From NCBI GenBank assembly GCA_007129655.1, contig SKVC01000153.1, forward strand, positions 1 to 22,117: DNA of 22,117 nucleotides, in the 5' to 3' direction. The translations under genes were made by a program, and so were the position numbers. The stretch is from Thermoplasmata archaeon. Lineage in GTDB: Archaea; Thermoplasmatota; Thermoplasmata; Halarchaeoplasmatales; Halarchaeoplasmataceae. The notes under the pieces were generated by a model, which did no database searches, had not been told where the DNA came from, and saw nothing but the letters and a program-made list of their open reading frames with translations. How positions within the stretch are numbered: the stretch's first letter is position 1; each line of letters begins with the position of its first letter. Shown one piece after another: positions 1 through 8,333 of this stretch.

Positions 1-28
1 GATATAGTATTTTTGCATCGAAAAGAAA

Positions 29-39
29 CATATTTAATA
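29..39 (+). promoter_or_regulatory. TATA-like element of the DnaA-DUF835 gene
   Basis: An AT-rich box (CATATTTAATA) centred near 34-35 predicts transcription from about position 60. That would make the message leaderless from TTG 63, or place TTG 51 slightly upstream of the RNA start. No Shine-Dalgarno is visible. Confidence 0.4.
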
Positions 40-50
40 CTTGCATCACA

Positions 51-1829
51 TTGCAATCATTATTGACATCGAAAATATTTCCTGATGGGCTTAAGATACA
101 AGAAAAACGCGGGGCCGGCGAGCTGCAGGCACTTTTGAGTAAATTGAAACGCTACACATTCAACGGATACGTTAAGGTGATTCTCAAAGACCAGCTGGTA
201 GGCTACGTTACCCTAAAAGACGGTATGCCGAGAAATGCATTGATAATCACCACTTCAGAAAGGGAAATCAAGGGTCTCGACGCACTCCAGAAGATACAGG
301 GGCTTGACAGCCTAGAAGACATCTCCATAGAAGTCCGTACTAATGTCGACATCGATAGATTGATAGAAAAAGTACCTGGTAAACTACCAACAGTAAAAGC
401 GGAAATAGATGATGTATACACAGAGATACAAGAAGAAGAGCTGAAAGAGCTTATCGAGGACGAATTGAAAGATGAATTGGAAAAGGAGAGAGGCCCATCG
501 GAGGACGTCAAGAAGGAAATCGAAGATAAAATCAAGGACTCGGAGAGGGAAGAAAAGGAGGCTCACTTATACGAACAGGTTGTTCAAGTAACAAGAGGGG
601 AACCTATCACGGAAGACACCGCATTTTCCGAAAAATACACATTCAACACTTTTGTCGTAGGACACAATAATGAATTCGCCTATGCAGCGACCCTAGAAGC
701 CGCTAGATTTCCAGGTGATAAATTCAATCCGCTTTTCATTACTAGTCCGTCCGGCTTAGGTAAAACCCATTTACTTAAGTCGATAGGACGCTATATAAAC
801 AAAAAACATCCCTCTTTAGAAGTGGGCTATACCACAACATCAAGCTTTGCCCTTGATATATCTCAAAGTGAATCAGTACAGGAAGCTAGAGATAGATACG
901 GAAAGATGGATGTTCTTCTTATAGACGATGTACAATTTCTTGCAGAAAGAGATGACGTACAGGAAGAATTGTTTCGTGTCTTTAACGAAATCAAAGAAAG
1001 GAATGGACAAATCGTACTTACCAGTGACAGATCACCGGACAGCATTCCTTCCTTGGAAGATAGGCTTGTATCTCGCTTCAAATCTGGACTTGTTGTGGAT
1101 ATTGGCACTCCGGAGATAGAAACGAGAAGAGCCGTTATTGATCAGATACTCAAAGAGCATGACATAGCCATAGATGATGCCATCAAAGAATATATCGCCC
1201 TTACCGTTACCCGGAATATCAGGGAGATAGAGGGGGCTCTGAACAGGATACTTGCCTTTTCATCTCTGCTTAAACAAGACATCACTATAGACTCCGTCAA
1301 GGACATGCTCAAAGGCCATGGTTCACCTGAAGAAAAAACCGGTGAGAAAGGAAAGGAAAAGGGTGTCGACATCATCCTAAATCCTCGTCGAAGTTACCTA
1401 TTAGAAACCAACGATTCTAAGAAGGTTTACAGATTACTTAATGACGCGGCAATTGAAGATGAAAGGGGTGTACACATATTTTCTAGGATGAACCCGGAGA
1501 GGATCAAAAAAGAATTTGGTGTGAAAAGTGATGAAGTATATTGGTTAACTGCGAGAGACAGCACTAAACAGAATACAGTTGCTCCAAACCTGGAAAGTCT
1601 TACTTGGCGACTGGAAGAGATAATAGATGAAGACAATATAGTTATGCTAGATGGCCTGGAATATCTGATAAGCACTTCGGGTTTTGATGCCGCTATACAA
1701 TTTATAAGGCATATGGTAGACAGTGTATCCGAAACTACATGTACTTTGATCTTACCTGTAAACCCTGGAGCCTTCGAAAAGAAGCAGTTGAGTTTACTAG
1801 AAAGAGAGATGGAAGTCATATCACTGTAG
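51..1829 (+). CDS. DnaA-like AAA+ ATPase fused to DUF835
   Basis: 592 residues in three parts. Residues ~15-115 form a small N-terminal alpha/beta domain reminiscent of DUF2226/DUF4388-type modules (weak call), then comes a Glu/Lys-rich linker (~120-175). Residues ~195-420 closely follow domain III of bacterial DnaA: YTFNTFVVG entry motif, Walker A SPSGLGKTH (232-240; first position Ser where DnaA has Gly), Walker B LLIDD (289-293), sensor 1 TSDR (324-327), box VII LEDRLVSRF (335-343, candidate arginine finger R342) and sensor 2 REIEGALNR (391-399). The DnaA-box-binding domain IV is absent; residues ~447-592 are instead a DUF835 domain (DGLEYLI, late LLERE motif). ATP binding is therefore likely, while oriC recognition in the bacterial manner is not. 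The start is uncertain: TTG at 51, or TTG at 63, which fits a leaderless start from a TATA-like element at about 29-39. Two GTPase genes follow on the same strand. ATPase class is certain; biological role unknown. Confidence 0.9.
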   Translation: MQSLLTSKIFPDGLKIQEKRGAGELQALLSKLKRYTFNGYVKVILKDQLVGYVTLKDGMPRNALIITTSEREIKGLDALQKIQGLDSLEDISIEVRTNVDIDRLIEKVPGKLPTVKAEIDDVYTEIQEEELKELIEDELKDELEKERGPSEDVKKEIEDKIKDSEREEKEAHLYEQVVQVTRGEPITEDTAFSEKYTFNTFVVGHNNEFAYAATLEAARFPGDKFNPLFITSPSGLGKTHLLKSIGRYINKKHPSLEVGYTTTSSFALDISQSESVQEARDRYGKMDVLLIDDVQFLAERDDVQEELFRVFNEIKERNGQIVLTSDRSPDSIPSLEDRLVSRFKSGLVVDIGTPEIETRRAVIDQILKEHDIAIDDAIKEYIALTVTRNIREIEGALNRILAFSSLLKQDITIDSVKDMLKGHGSPEEKTGEKGKEKGVDIILNPRRSYLLETNDSKKVYRLLNDAAIEDERGVHIFSRMNPERIKKEFGVKSDEVYWLTARDSTKQNTVAPNLESLTWRLEEIIDEDNIVMLDGLEYLISTSGFDAAIQFIRHMVDSVSETTCTLILPVNPGAFEKKQLSLLEREMEVISL

Positions 1830-1874
1830 ATTTTACCCAAAAATTATTATGTTCCATTTGCCCTAACCTTATCG

Positions 1875-2717
1875 ATGAAATCAGACCGCGGTGAAAAAAA
1901 GGGAAAACTGGTTAAGAAAAAAGTAAATCTTCTGGGAGGACAGGGGGTGGGGAAAACATCATTGATACTCCGATTCGTAAAATCCGTATTCGGTGACGAG
2001 TACCTGAAGACCATAGGTACTAACGTGTATAAAAAAACAATCAAAACTGAAGACGGAGATGTAGATCTCATCATCCATGACATAATGGGAGAGGATGCAT
2101 ATGAGTCTGTACAAGAAGGTGCCTTTATAGGTTCTACGGGCGCTATCGCGGTAGCTGACCTTACCAGACCGGAAACCCTGGACAAACTCACCGAGCTCTG
2201 GCTGCCTCGCTATAAAAAAATTGCTAGCGAAGAGAACCCGATAATCCTTGGATTAAACAAATTTGATCTTATCGAAGATGTAGACCTTGTAGAATTGGAA
2301 TCTTATAAAGATGAATTTGATATGACTCTATTTACATCCGCCAAAACCGGAAAGAATGTTGATACGCTTTTTGAGATATTGGCTAATAAAGTAGCATATA
2401 ATTTACAACTCGCAATCGAAGACATAGAAGATTTTGTATCTGAAAAAAATCTATCCACCCCTCTTAAATTGGTTGATGCACTGCTGGCTTTTGCTTCTGA
2501 ACTTGGAGGGATGCCATATGAAACAAGAGAAGAATTACTGGAAAATGCCGGTATAGAAAAATTCGATCTTGACGAAATGTTGGAAGAAATACCGGAAGAA
2601 CAAGCGGTTACTTTGGGTGAGGAACTAGCCGAATGGTATCGCGAAAAAAATGAAACCTATGCAGAAAAATGCATACTCGAACTTTTAGATAAATATAGAG
2701 GGGATACCGATGGATGA
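1875..2717 (+). CDS. Ras-like small GTPase with C-terminal extension (paralogue 1)
   Basis: 280 residues. The G domain spans ~15-175: P-loop GGQGVGKTS (21-29), G2 Thr47 in a KTIGTNVY stretch, G3 DIMGE (69-73), G4 NKFD (128-131) and G5 TSAKTG. All nucleotide-binding motifs are present, so GTP binding is expected. The residue after DxxG, glutamine in Ras (Q61), is Glu here, which suggests slow or differently activated hydrolysis. Residues ~175-280 form a helical extension (DALLAFASELGGMPYE and following) that I do not recognise; it recurs in the paralogue at 3207-4070. There is no lipid-anchor cysteine at the C terminus. The start ATG lies about 27 nt after an AATTATTATG element (about 1842-1851), so the gene may have its own leaderless promoter. 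The stop overlaps the start of the zinc-ribbon gene by 8 nt. Confidence 0.9.
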   Translation: MKSDRGEKKGKLVKKKVNLLGGQGVGKTSLILRFVKSVFGDEYLKTIGTNVYKKTIKTEDGDVDLIIHDIMGEDAYESVQEGAFIGSTGAIAVADLTRPETLDKLTELWLPRYKKIASEENPIILGLNKFDLIEDVDLVELESYKDEFDMTLFTSAKTGKNVDTLFEILANKVAYNLQLAIEDIEDFVSEKNLSTPLKLVDALLAFASELGGMPYETREELLENAGIEKFDLDEMLEEIPEEQAVTLGEELAEWYREKNETYAEKCILELLDKYRGDTDG

Positions 2718-3162
2718 AGAGAGAGACAGAATTATAGAGATGCAATCTAAGGCTTTCAAAAAATTCGAGGATGGTAATTTACCGGTCGATCTAGTTAAAG
2801 AGGGATTTTGTACCAGTGAAGAAGCCAGTGCCCTTTTTAAAGAGTACGGAGACACCATAGGTACCGGATGTATGGAAGTTCAACACGAGAAGATGATAGA
2901 AGCCCTTGCGACACAGGTAGGCATTCTCGGAAGCCGTACATCCCGGATCGAATTGACCTTGATGAATTCGTTGCTTCTACCGAAAAAAAGGAAATGCCCT
3001 TCCTGTAAAGAAAAGGGTGATATGGGGGTAGGTGTTCTTTGTGATGAGTGTGGTGATGTTACCGCATATTGGGAAAAGGGTATGGACTCCGTACTACCTT
3101 CTAACATAACGTTGGAAGCCTATAGGCCATGGGATGAAGAAGAGGAAGAAGAATCCGATTGA
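2710..3162 (+). CDS. Small zinc-ribbon protein between two GTPase genes
   Basis: 150 residues, no family recognised. The N-terminal ~90 residues are predicted helical. A four-cysteine zinc ribbon follows: CPSC (96-99) and CDEC (111-114), separated by 11 residues. The C terminus is very acidic (run of Glu/Asp). The gene starts inside the end of the upstream GTPase gene, with a purine-rich ribosome-binding stretch (GAGGGGAT, near 2699-2705), so the two are translationally coupled. Being encoded between two paralogous GTPases makes an effector, regulator or scaffold role for them plausible, but this is inference from position only. No enzymatic motif is visible. Confidence 0.8.
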   Translation: MDEERDRIIEMQSKAFKKFEDGNLPVDLVKEGFCTSEEASALFKEYGDTIGTGCMEVQHEKMIEALATQVGILGSRTSRIELTLMNSLLLPKKRKCPSCKEKGDMGVGVLCDECGDVTAYWEKGMDSVLPSNITLEAYRPWDEEEEEESD

Positions 3163-3206
3163 AATTACCTCAATATTTAATTACAACATTATCCTATAAA
3201 CTTAAC

Positions 3207-4070
3207 ATGGTATTCACCGATGCGATAATAGATACAAAAAAGAAGGTGAACCTTCTAGGAGATACTTCTGTGGGAAAAACGTCCTTGATACTTCGATTCG
3301 TGAAGTCTCTTTTCGGGGACCAATATCTAAAAACCATAGGGACAAACGTATATACAAAGGAAGTCGAAATTCCCGGGGCGAAAGTAAAACTGATCATCAA
3401 CGACATAATGGGGGAAAAGGCGTACAGATCCGTCCAGCAGGGTGCTTTTATGGGTTCTACAGGCATCATCGCAGTTGCCGATGTAACCCGAAAGGAAACA
3501 TTGGATAACCTGGTGGATTACTGGTTACCTCTATATCACGAGATAGCCGATAGTGACAACCCGATAATTCTGGCGGTTAACAAAGACGACCTGGAGAATA
3601 AAGAGATAACAGAAGAGGTTTTGAAAGAATATTCTTCTTACTTCCCGACTTATTTTTTCACATCTGCAAAGGAGTGTAAGAACGTAGAAGTGTGTTTTGA
3701 AAAGTTGGCCGAAGAAGTCATACCTAACTTGCAGATACGTATACATGATATAGAGGATATCATAAATTCCAAAGATATCGCTAACATCAAAGATATGATA
3801 GATGCCCTTCTGGCTTATACATCTGAATTGGGTGATATGCCCTACGAGGAAAGGGAAAGATTGTTGAAAGAAAGTGGTATAGATAAGTTCACCCTGGACC
3901 AAAAGGATGAGCTCGACCTGGAGATCTACGGCCAGATCACAGAAGATCAAACCCTTCAATTTGCGGATAATATCGTGGAGTGGTACGAAGAAAACGATGA
4001 TGATTACTCTGCAAAGGCTGTTCGGGAACTGATAAAAAAATATGAAAAGGATTCCGGAAAAACTCCGTAA
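3207..4070 (+). CDS. Ras-like small GTPase with C-terminal extension (paralogue 2)
   Basis: 287 residues from ATG 3207. An in-frame TTG at 3159 overlaps the previous gene, but ATG 3207 is preferred: it puts 11 residues before the conserved KKVNLLG strand, like the paralogue, and sits about 30 nt after an AATATTTAATTA element centred near 3175. Motifs are a P-loop GDTSVGKTS, a DIMGE G3 motif (the same Ras-Q61-to-Glu change as in paralogue 1), G4 NKDD and G5 TSAKE. The C-terminal extension matches paralogue 1 (DALLAYTSELGDMPYEERE), although an Asp/Glu-rich insert makes it slightly longer. Near-identical stretches such as SLILRFVKS and YLKTIGTNVY show a duplication. Target, exchange factor and activating protein are unknown. 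The gene is convergent with the GYD-domain gene. Confidence 0.9.
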   Translation: MVFTDAIIDTKKKVNLLGDTSVGKTSLILRFVKSLFGDQYLKTIGTNVYTKEVEIPGAKVKLIINDIMGEKAYRSVQQGAFMGSTGIIAVADVTRKETLDNLVDYWLPLYHEIADSDNPIILAVNKDDLENKEITEEVLKEYSSYFPTYFFTSAKECKNVEVCFEKLAEEVIPNLQIRIHDIEDIINSKDIANIKDMIDALLAYTSELGDMPYEERERLLKESGIDKFTLDQKDELDLEIYGQITEDQTLQFADNIVEWYEENDDDYSAKAVRELIKKYEKDSGKTP

Positions 4071-4094
4071 TTTCTCCGGTTTCCCAAAAGGTTT

Positions 4095-4385
4095 TTAGAT
4101 TCCGGAAAGTGTCTTTACCAAAGAATCCACCGGGAGCGCGGCCATGGTCTTTGTATCTATGGTCCCTCGTGAACCGATCTCCATAACCATCTTTGTGATG
4201 GCTTCATGGTCCTCGGCCTCTAGTATGGTGATGAAGTCATAGTCGCCCAGTAAACTGTACTGATTGACTATTTTTCCACCCATGGCTTCCAGCTCACCAT
4301 TAACTTCTTTTATCCGGTCCGGTTTCTTTATCATCGTCTTTCTTCCTTCGTCTGTCAGTTTTGACAGAACGATATATGTTCCCAT
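4095..4385 (-). CDS. GYD-domain protein
   Basis: 96 residues, a single small ferredoxin-like alpha/beta domain of the GYD family (PF08734), shown by the LLGDYDFITILEAEDHE core and the length, which equals the domain. The family's biochemical role is not established; such proteins are small, cytosolic and probably oligomeric. The ATG at 4385 has a good archaeal Shine-Dalgarno (GGTGAT) 5 nt upstream. The gene is divergent from tldD across about 95 nt, so the two may share a regulatory region. Confidence 0.85.
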   Translation of the reverse strand: MGTYIVLSKLTDEGRKTMIKKPDRIKEVNGELEAMGGKIVNQYSLLGDYDFITILEAEDHEAITKMVMEIGSRGTIDTKTMAALPVDSLVKTLSGI

Positions 4386-4441
4386 TTTATATCACCACAT
4401 TTAACTCGTCATTATCTTATTTAAAATTTAGGTGCGGAACG

Positions 4442-4449
4442 TATAAATA
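4442..4449 (+). promoter_or_regulatory. TATA box for tldD
   Basis: TATAAATA about 35 nt before the preferred tldD start (ATG 4481), predicting transcription near 4472 with a very short leader. A second AT-rich box at about 4416-4428 (TTATTTAAAATTT) may serve the divergent GYD gene or an upstream start. Confidence 0.5.
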
Positions 4450-4480
4450 TGCCTTAAAACATATGCGTGATGGTGCAAGT

Positions 4481-5920
4481 ATGGAGGAACTATTTGATTT
4501 CGGGCTCCAAGAATTGGAGAAGCGAGGTATTACCTACGGAGATATACGTTTAGAAAATTTACAGAGCGAGGCCATTGATGTAAAAAATGGTTCTGTTGAG
4601 AGTATCAGACATGGAGAAAGTATCGGGTATGGGATACGGGTTATCCAAGGCGGATGGGGATTCGCCGCATCATCAGATCTAACTAAAGATGGGATCATAA
4701 CCACAATAGACTCAGCGGTGAAGATAGCCAAAGCGTCATCTCTGGTAAGCGATCCTGTAGTGATGAAAGATGTGGATATCTATGAAGATAAATACCTTGG
4801 TTCTAACGATGTAGACCCCTTCGATGTTATACTTGAAGAAAAATTAGACATACTAACAGAAGCCGAATCCCGGATGCGCATCGATGAACGTATAAAGGTA
4901 TCCAACGCAGTATTCAGGGCATGGAAGATCCATAAGTTCTTCGGAAGTACCGAGGGGGCGAGGATCGAACAGGATATAACACAATGCGGAGGAGGGATAA
5001 GTGCTACTGCTTCAGATGGTAACGACGTACAAACCCGTAGTTATCCGAATTCTTTCGGAGGGGACTTTCACTCCCAGGGCTACGATTTTTTCCTATCTTT
5101 AGATTTGATTGAACGGGCGGAAGATACTGCAAAAGAAGCCGTCAAGCTATTGGATGCGAAACAGTGTCCTTCAGGAAAGATGGACCTCATTCTAGAAACA
5201 TCGCAACTCGCACTCCAGGTACACGAAAGTTGCGGCCATCCGACGGAACTGGATCGGGTTAGAGGAACGGAGGCTAGTTATGCCGGTACCAGTTTCCTGA
5301 CAACGGATAAACTAAACGACTTCAGATACGGTTCAGATCTAGTTAGTATTACTTCCGATGCTACTACGCCTTATGGTCTAGGTACTTTCGGATACGATGA
5401 TGAAGGTGTAAAAGCAAAAAAGGTATATCTTGTCCGGGACGGAAAGTTCATCGGCTACCAGGCTTCGAGAGAGGACGCAGAAGATTGCGGATTGGAAGTT
5501 AGCGGTAATATGAGAGCCGACGGATGGAAAAATTTACCTTTGGTTAGGATGACAAATATTAACCTAGAACCAGGAACATGGAGCAGGGATGAAATCATCC
5601 AAGAGACGCAGAATGGAATTATTATGGATACCATCAAAAGCTGGAGTATCGACGATAAGAGATTGAATTTTCTTTTCGGCACGGAAGCCGGATACCTTGT
5701 AGAGAATGGAGAGATCACCTCTCGGATAAGAAATCCTACCTATACCGGGATCACATACGACTTCTGGGGCCGATGCGATGCAATTGCAGGTAAAGACGAT
5801 TGGAAGTTGCATGGTGTTCCTAACTGTGGCAAAGGAGAACCGGCCCAGACGATGAAGGTGGGACATGGATGTGCCCCAAGTCGTTTCAAAGATATCAGAG
5901 TGGGGGTGGGAAAATGGTAA
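4481..5920 (+). CDS. tldD: TldD, metalloprotease catalytic subunit
   Basis: 479 residues from ATG 4481. The frame is open upstream to 4361, but that extension crosses the divergent GYD promoter and does not look like the family. The protein has the TldD signature HExxxH (HESCGH, residues 248-253) that binds the active-site zinc, and the C-terminal NCGKGEPAQ...GHGCAPSRF block of the family. TldD and TldE form a heterodimeric cytosolic protease that degrades unfolded peptides and, in bacteria, matures microcin B17 and cleaves CcdA; archaeal substrates are unknown. Its stop overlaps the TldE start (ATGGTAA), so the two subunits are translationally coupled. Confidence 0.93.
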   Translation: MEELFDFGLQELEKRGITYGDIRLENLQSEAIDVKNGSVESIRHGESIGYGIRVIQGGWGFAASSDLTKDGIITTIDSAVKIAKASSLVSDPVVMKDVDIYEDKYLGSNDVDPFDVILEEKLDILTEAESRMRIDERIKVSNAVFRAWKIHKFFGSTEGARIEQDITQCGGGISATASDGNDVQTRSYPNSFGGDFHSQGYDFFLSLDLIERAEDTAKEAVKLLDAKQCPSGKMDLILETSQLALQVHESCGHPTELDRVRGTEASYAGTSFLTTDKLNDFRYGSDLVSITSDATTPYGLGTFGYDDEGVKAKKVYLVRDGKFIGYQASREDAEDCGLEVSGNMRADGWKNLPLVRMTNINLEPGTWSRDEIIQETQNGIIMDTIKSWSIDDKRLNFLFGTEAGYLVENGEITSRIRNPTYTGITYDFWGRCDAIAGKDDWKLHGVPNCGKGEPAQTMKVGHGCAPSRFKDIRVGVGKW

Positions 5921-7281
5921 CGTCCCATGAGATCGACGCGATCGTAGATACTGTTTTCAAGAAAACTAAGGCCGATGAACTAGAGCTTACAGTTCTATCG
6001 AATCATAACGAACTGACCAGATATGCAAATTCAAAGATACATCAAAACGTGGCTCAACGAGATAATTCGATTTCTCTGAGAGTGGTTTTTGGCAAAAAGG
6101 TGGGTTCAGCTTCAACCAACCGATTGAACGAAGCCGGAGTTTTAAAGGCACTAAATAAAGCCGAATCTATTGCCAAACATCAGCGTGAAGACCCACACTT
6201 CAAAGGTCTTCCGGAAGATGTAGATCGGAAAACAAAAAATTTAGATAGTTACTGTAAAGAAACCGCAGAATGCTCACCCGAAGAAAGAGCAAAACGTGTC
6301 AAAGATATCGTAGACTACGCCGGTGATGAAGGCGTCGACCGTGTCTATGGGTCGTTATCAACAAGTGTTATGAGTCTTTTTGTTGCCAACACAAATGGCA
6401 TACGTAGATCTGAAGAAATAACGAAGGCCAATCTAACGGTCACTACTATCGCCGATTGGGATAACGACCAGGGCTTCGGATGGGGAGAATCCTGTAATGC
6501 GGATATAGATAAGATCGAACATCGGAAGGTAGTGGAATTAGCGGTACAAAAAGGGTTGAATAATCTAAATCCGAAAAAGATCGATCCCGGTGAATATACC
6601 GTTGTACTTGAACCACTAGCTGTCAATACGTTATTTACTTACCTCAGTTTTATGGGCTTCAGCGGTAAATCTGTGCAGGAACAACGAAGTTTCATGAATG
6701 GAAAGTTTGGGGAACAGTTGATGGACGAAAGAGTCACGATGGTCGATGATGCGGGTTATAAGGATATGATGGGGTTCTCCTTTGACTTTGAAGGTGTTCC
6801 CAAAAAGCGTGTAGAGATGATCAAAAACGGTGTCGCTAAAGATGTGGTTTATGATTCTTACACCGCAGGTAAAGAAAATAACAAAGAGAGCACGGGACAC
6901 GCGCTGCCTATGCCTAACTCCATGGGACCAATGACAATGAATCTGGTCTTAGAAGGCGGTGATTCCAACATAGAAGAGATGATAAAGGAAACAGATAAGG
7001 GAATTCTAGTCACCAGATTCAATTACTGCCGTCCGGTGCATCCGGTTAAAAGTATACTTACAGGTCTGACGAGAGACGGTACTTGGATGATCGAGGACGG
7101 AGAAGTTCAATATCCGCTTAAGAATTTACGGTTTACCCAGAATCTGTTAGATGCCTTTACGGATGTTGAAGAGATCGGTACTGAGCAGGTATTATTCGGA
7201 ATGGATTACTACCCACTTTATACACTCTCTCCTTCAATGAAGATACCGAAATTTAACTTCACTGGTACTACGGAATTTTAA
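5914..7281 (+). CDS. pmbA: TldE/PmbA-type partner subunit
   Basis: 455 residues from ATG 5914. The frame extends upstream to 5869 inside tldD, but ATG 5914 has a strong G-rich ribosome-binding stretch (5901-5910) directly before it and overlaps the tldD stop. It has the TldD/PmbA fold without HExxxH: the corresponding region reads VLEPLAVNTLFTYL, as expected for the non-catalytic TldE subunit. A conserved STGHALP block lies in the C-terminal half. It is predicted to pair with TldD to form the closed proteolytic chamber. The stop overlaps the stop of the convergent M42 gene by a few nucleotides. Confidence 0.92.
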   Translation: MVTSHEIDAIVDTVFKKTKADELELTVLSNHNELTRYANSKIHQNVAQRDNSISLRVVFGKKVGSASTNRLNEAGVLKALNKAESIAKHQREDPHFKGLPEDVDRKTKNLDSYCKETAECSPEERAKRVKDIVDYAGDEGVDRVYGSLSTSVMSLFVANTNGIRRSEEITKANLTVTTIADWDNDQGFGWGESCNADIDKIEHRKVVELAVQKGLNNLNPKKIDPGEYTVVLEPLAVNTLFTYLSFMGFSGKSVQEQRSFMNGKFGEQLMDERVTMVDDAGYKDMMGFSFDFEGVPKKRVEMIKNGVAKDVVYDSYTAGKENNKESTGHALPMPNSMGPMTMNLVLEGGDSNIEEMIKETDKGILVTRFNYCRPVHPVKSILTGLTRDGTWMIEDGEVQYPLKNLRFTQNLLDAFTDVEEIGTEQVLFGMDYYPLYTLSPSMKIPKFNFTGTTEF

Positions 7282-8315
7282 AGCGGTAAACGTCTTACTC
7301 CGGCGGAAACTAGGTTCGAGAGGTTACAGATGTCCTTCCAGCTGGCGACTTCAACAGTAGAATGTGAATATCTTACCGGCACACCTATGGAAACTGTAAG
7401 AGAACCGGATTCTTGAAGAGCCATACCGTCTGTTGTTCCTCCAGTAACTCCATATTGATAAGGTACTTCTTCCTCTTCGGCGGATTCTTTGAAATGTTTT
7501 ATCAAACTGGGGGATGATATGACTCTAACATCGACCATCCTTAGAACCGGGCCATCGCCGAGCTTTATAGGCTTGTAGAATGATTTTAAACCCGGAGAGT
7601 CTGAAGTGGTGTAAGTATCAAGAGCTATAACATAATCTGGTTTTAGGGTATTCGCTACCACCCTAGCACCTCTCAGACCTATCTCTTCTTGTACGCTCCA
7701 AATAAATGAAAGTTTTGCATCATGATCTTCATCAACCAATGTTCTTAAAGTTTCGATGAGTCCGAAACATCCGATACGATTATCAAGTGGACGACCGGTT
7801 ATCTTGTCACCCCTTAATCTTCTAAGAGTTTTATCAAAGGTTATCGGATTAGGTACATCGATACCCATCTCGGTAACCTCTTCCTTGGAACTGGCACCTA
7901 CGTCTATATATGTATTAGTCCATGAAACGATCTCATCCTTTTTATCGTCGTCGGTGGTCAGATGAGGTGCTTTGTGTCCTATGACACCGTTTACTGGTCC
8001 CCTTTCCGTATGAATGGTTACCTGACGTCCGAGAAGAAGGGAGTCTTTGACGCCGCCTATCTTCATTATTCTTAGATAACCATCATCTTCTATGTTGGAA
8101 ACAACCATACCTATCTCATCCATATGAGCTACCATTGCTATGTGGGGACCATTTCCAGGTAGTTCTAGATGTAGATTTCCTATGTTATCTGTTCGCGTTT
8201 TACCGTATTCGGAAACGATGCTTTCTATCTTGTTTCTGATTCCATCCTCGTATCCGGATACGCCCTGTGCCATGAGCAATTCTTCGAATTCTTCTATTTT
8301 TTCTAATTCATCCAT
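7278..8315 (-). CDS. M42-family aminopeptidase (TET-like)
   Basis: 345 residues from ATG 8315. GTG 8324 and ATG 8321 are also in frame, but the Shine-Dalgarno AGGTGAT at 8319-8325 overlaps them and is correctly spaced for 8315. The dinuclear metal site is complete: H64 and D66 (AHMDEIG), D178 (GRPLDNRIG), E210/E211 (QEEIGLRGA, catalytic base plus ligand), D233 (ALDTYTT) and H318 (YSHSTVE). Such enzymes form dodecameric TET particles that trim short peptides N-terminally; specificity cannot be read from the sequence. It probably acts downstream of TldD/E. Some family members are misannotated as cellulases. It lies downstream of gcvT on the same strand, separated by one copy of the 28-bp inverted repeat. 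Confidence 0.92.
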   Translation of the reverse strand: MDELEKIEEFEELLMAQGVSGYEDGIRNKIESIVSEYGKTRTDNIGNLHLELPGNGPHIAMVAHMDEIGMVVSNIEDDGYLRIMKIGGVKDSLLLGRQVTIHTERGPVNGVIGHKAPHLTTDDDKKDEIVSWTNTYIDVGASSKEEVTEMGIDVPNPITFDKTLRRLRGDKITGRPLDNRIGCFGLIETLRTLVDEDHDAKLSFIWSVQEEIGLRGARVVANTLKPDYVIALDTYTTSDSPGLKSFYKPIKLGDGPVLRMVDVRVISSPSLIKHFKESAEEEEVPYQYGVTGGTTDGMALQESGSLTVSIGVPVRYSHSTVEVASWKDICNLSNLVSAGVRRLPL

Positions 8316-8333
8316 TAACATCACCTATTTCAG

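Noticed and set aside
3159..3206. TTG-initiated N-terminal extension of GTPase 2
   Set aside because: It overlaps the zinc-ribbon gene, has no counterpart in the paralogue, and a TATA-like element lies within it.
4361..4480. 40-residue N-terminal extension of TldD
   Set aside because: It runs through the divergent GYD gene start and two TATA-like boxes, and TldD proteins begin close to the MEELFDFGLQ helix.
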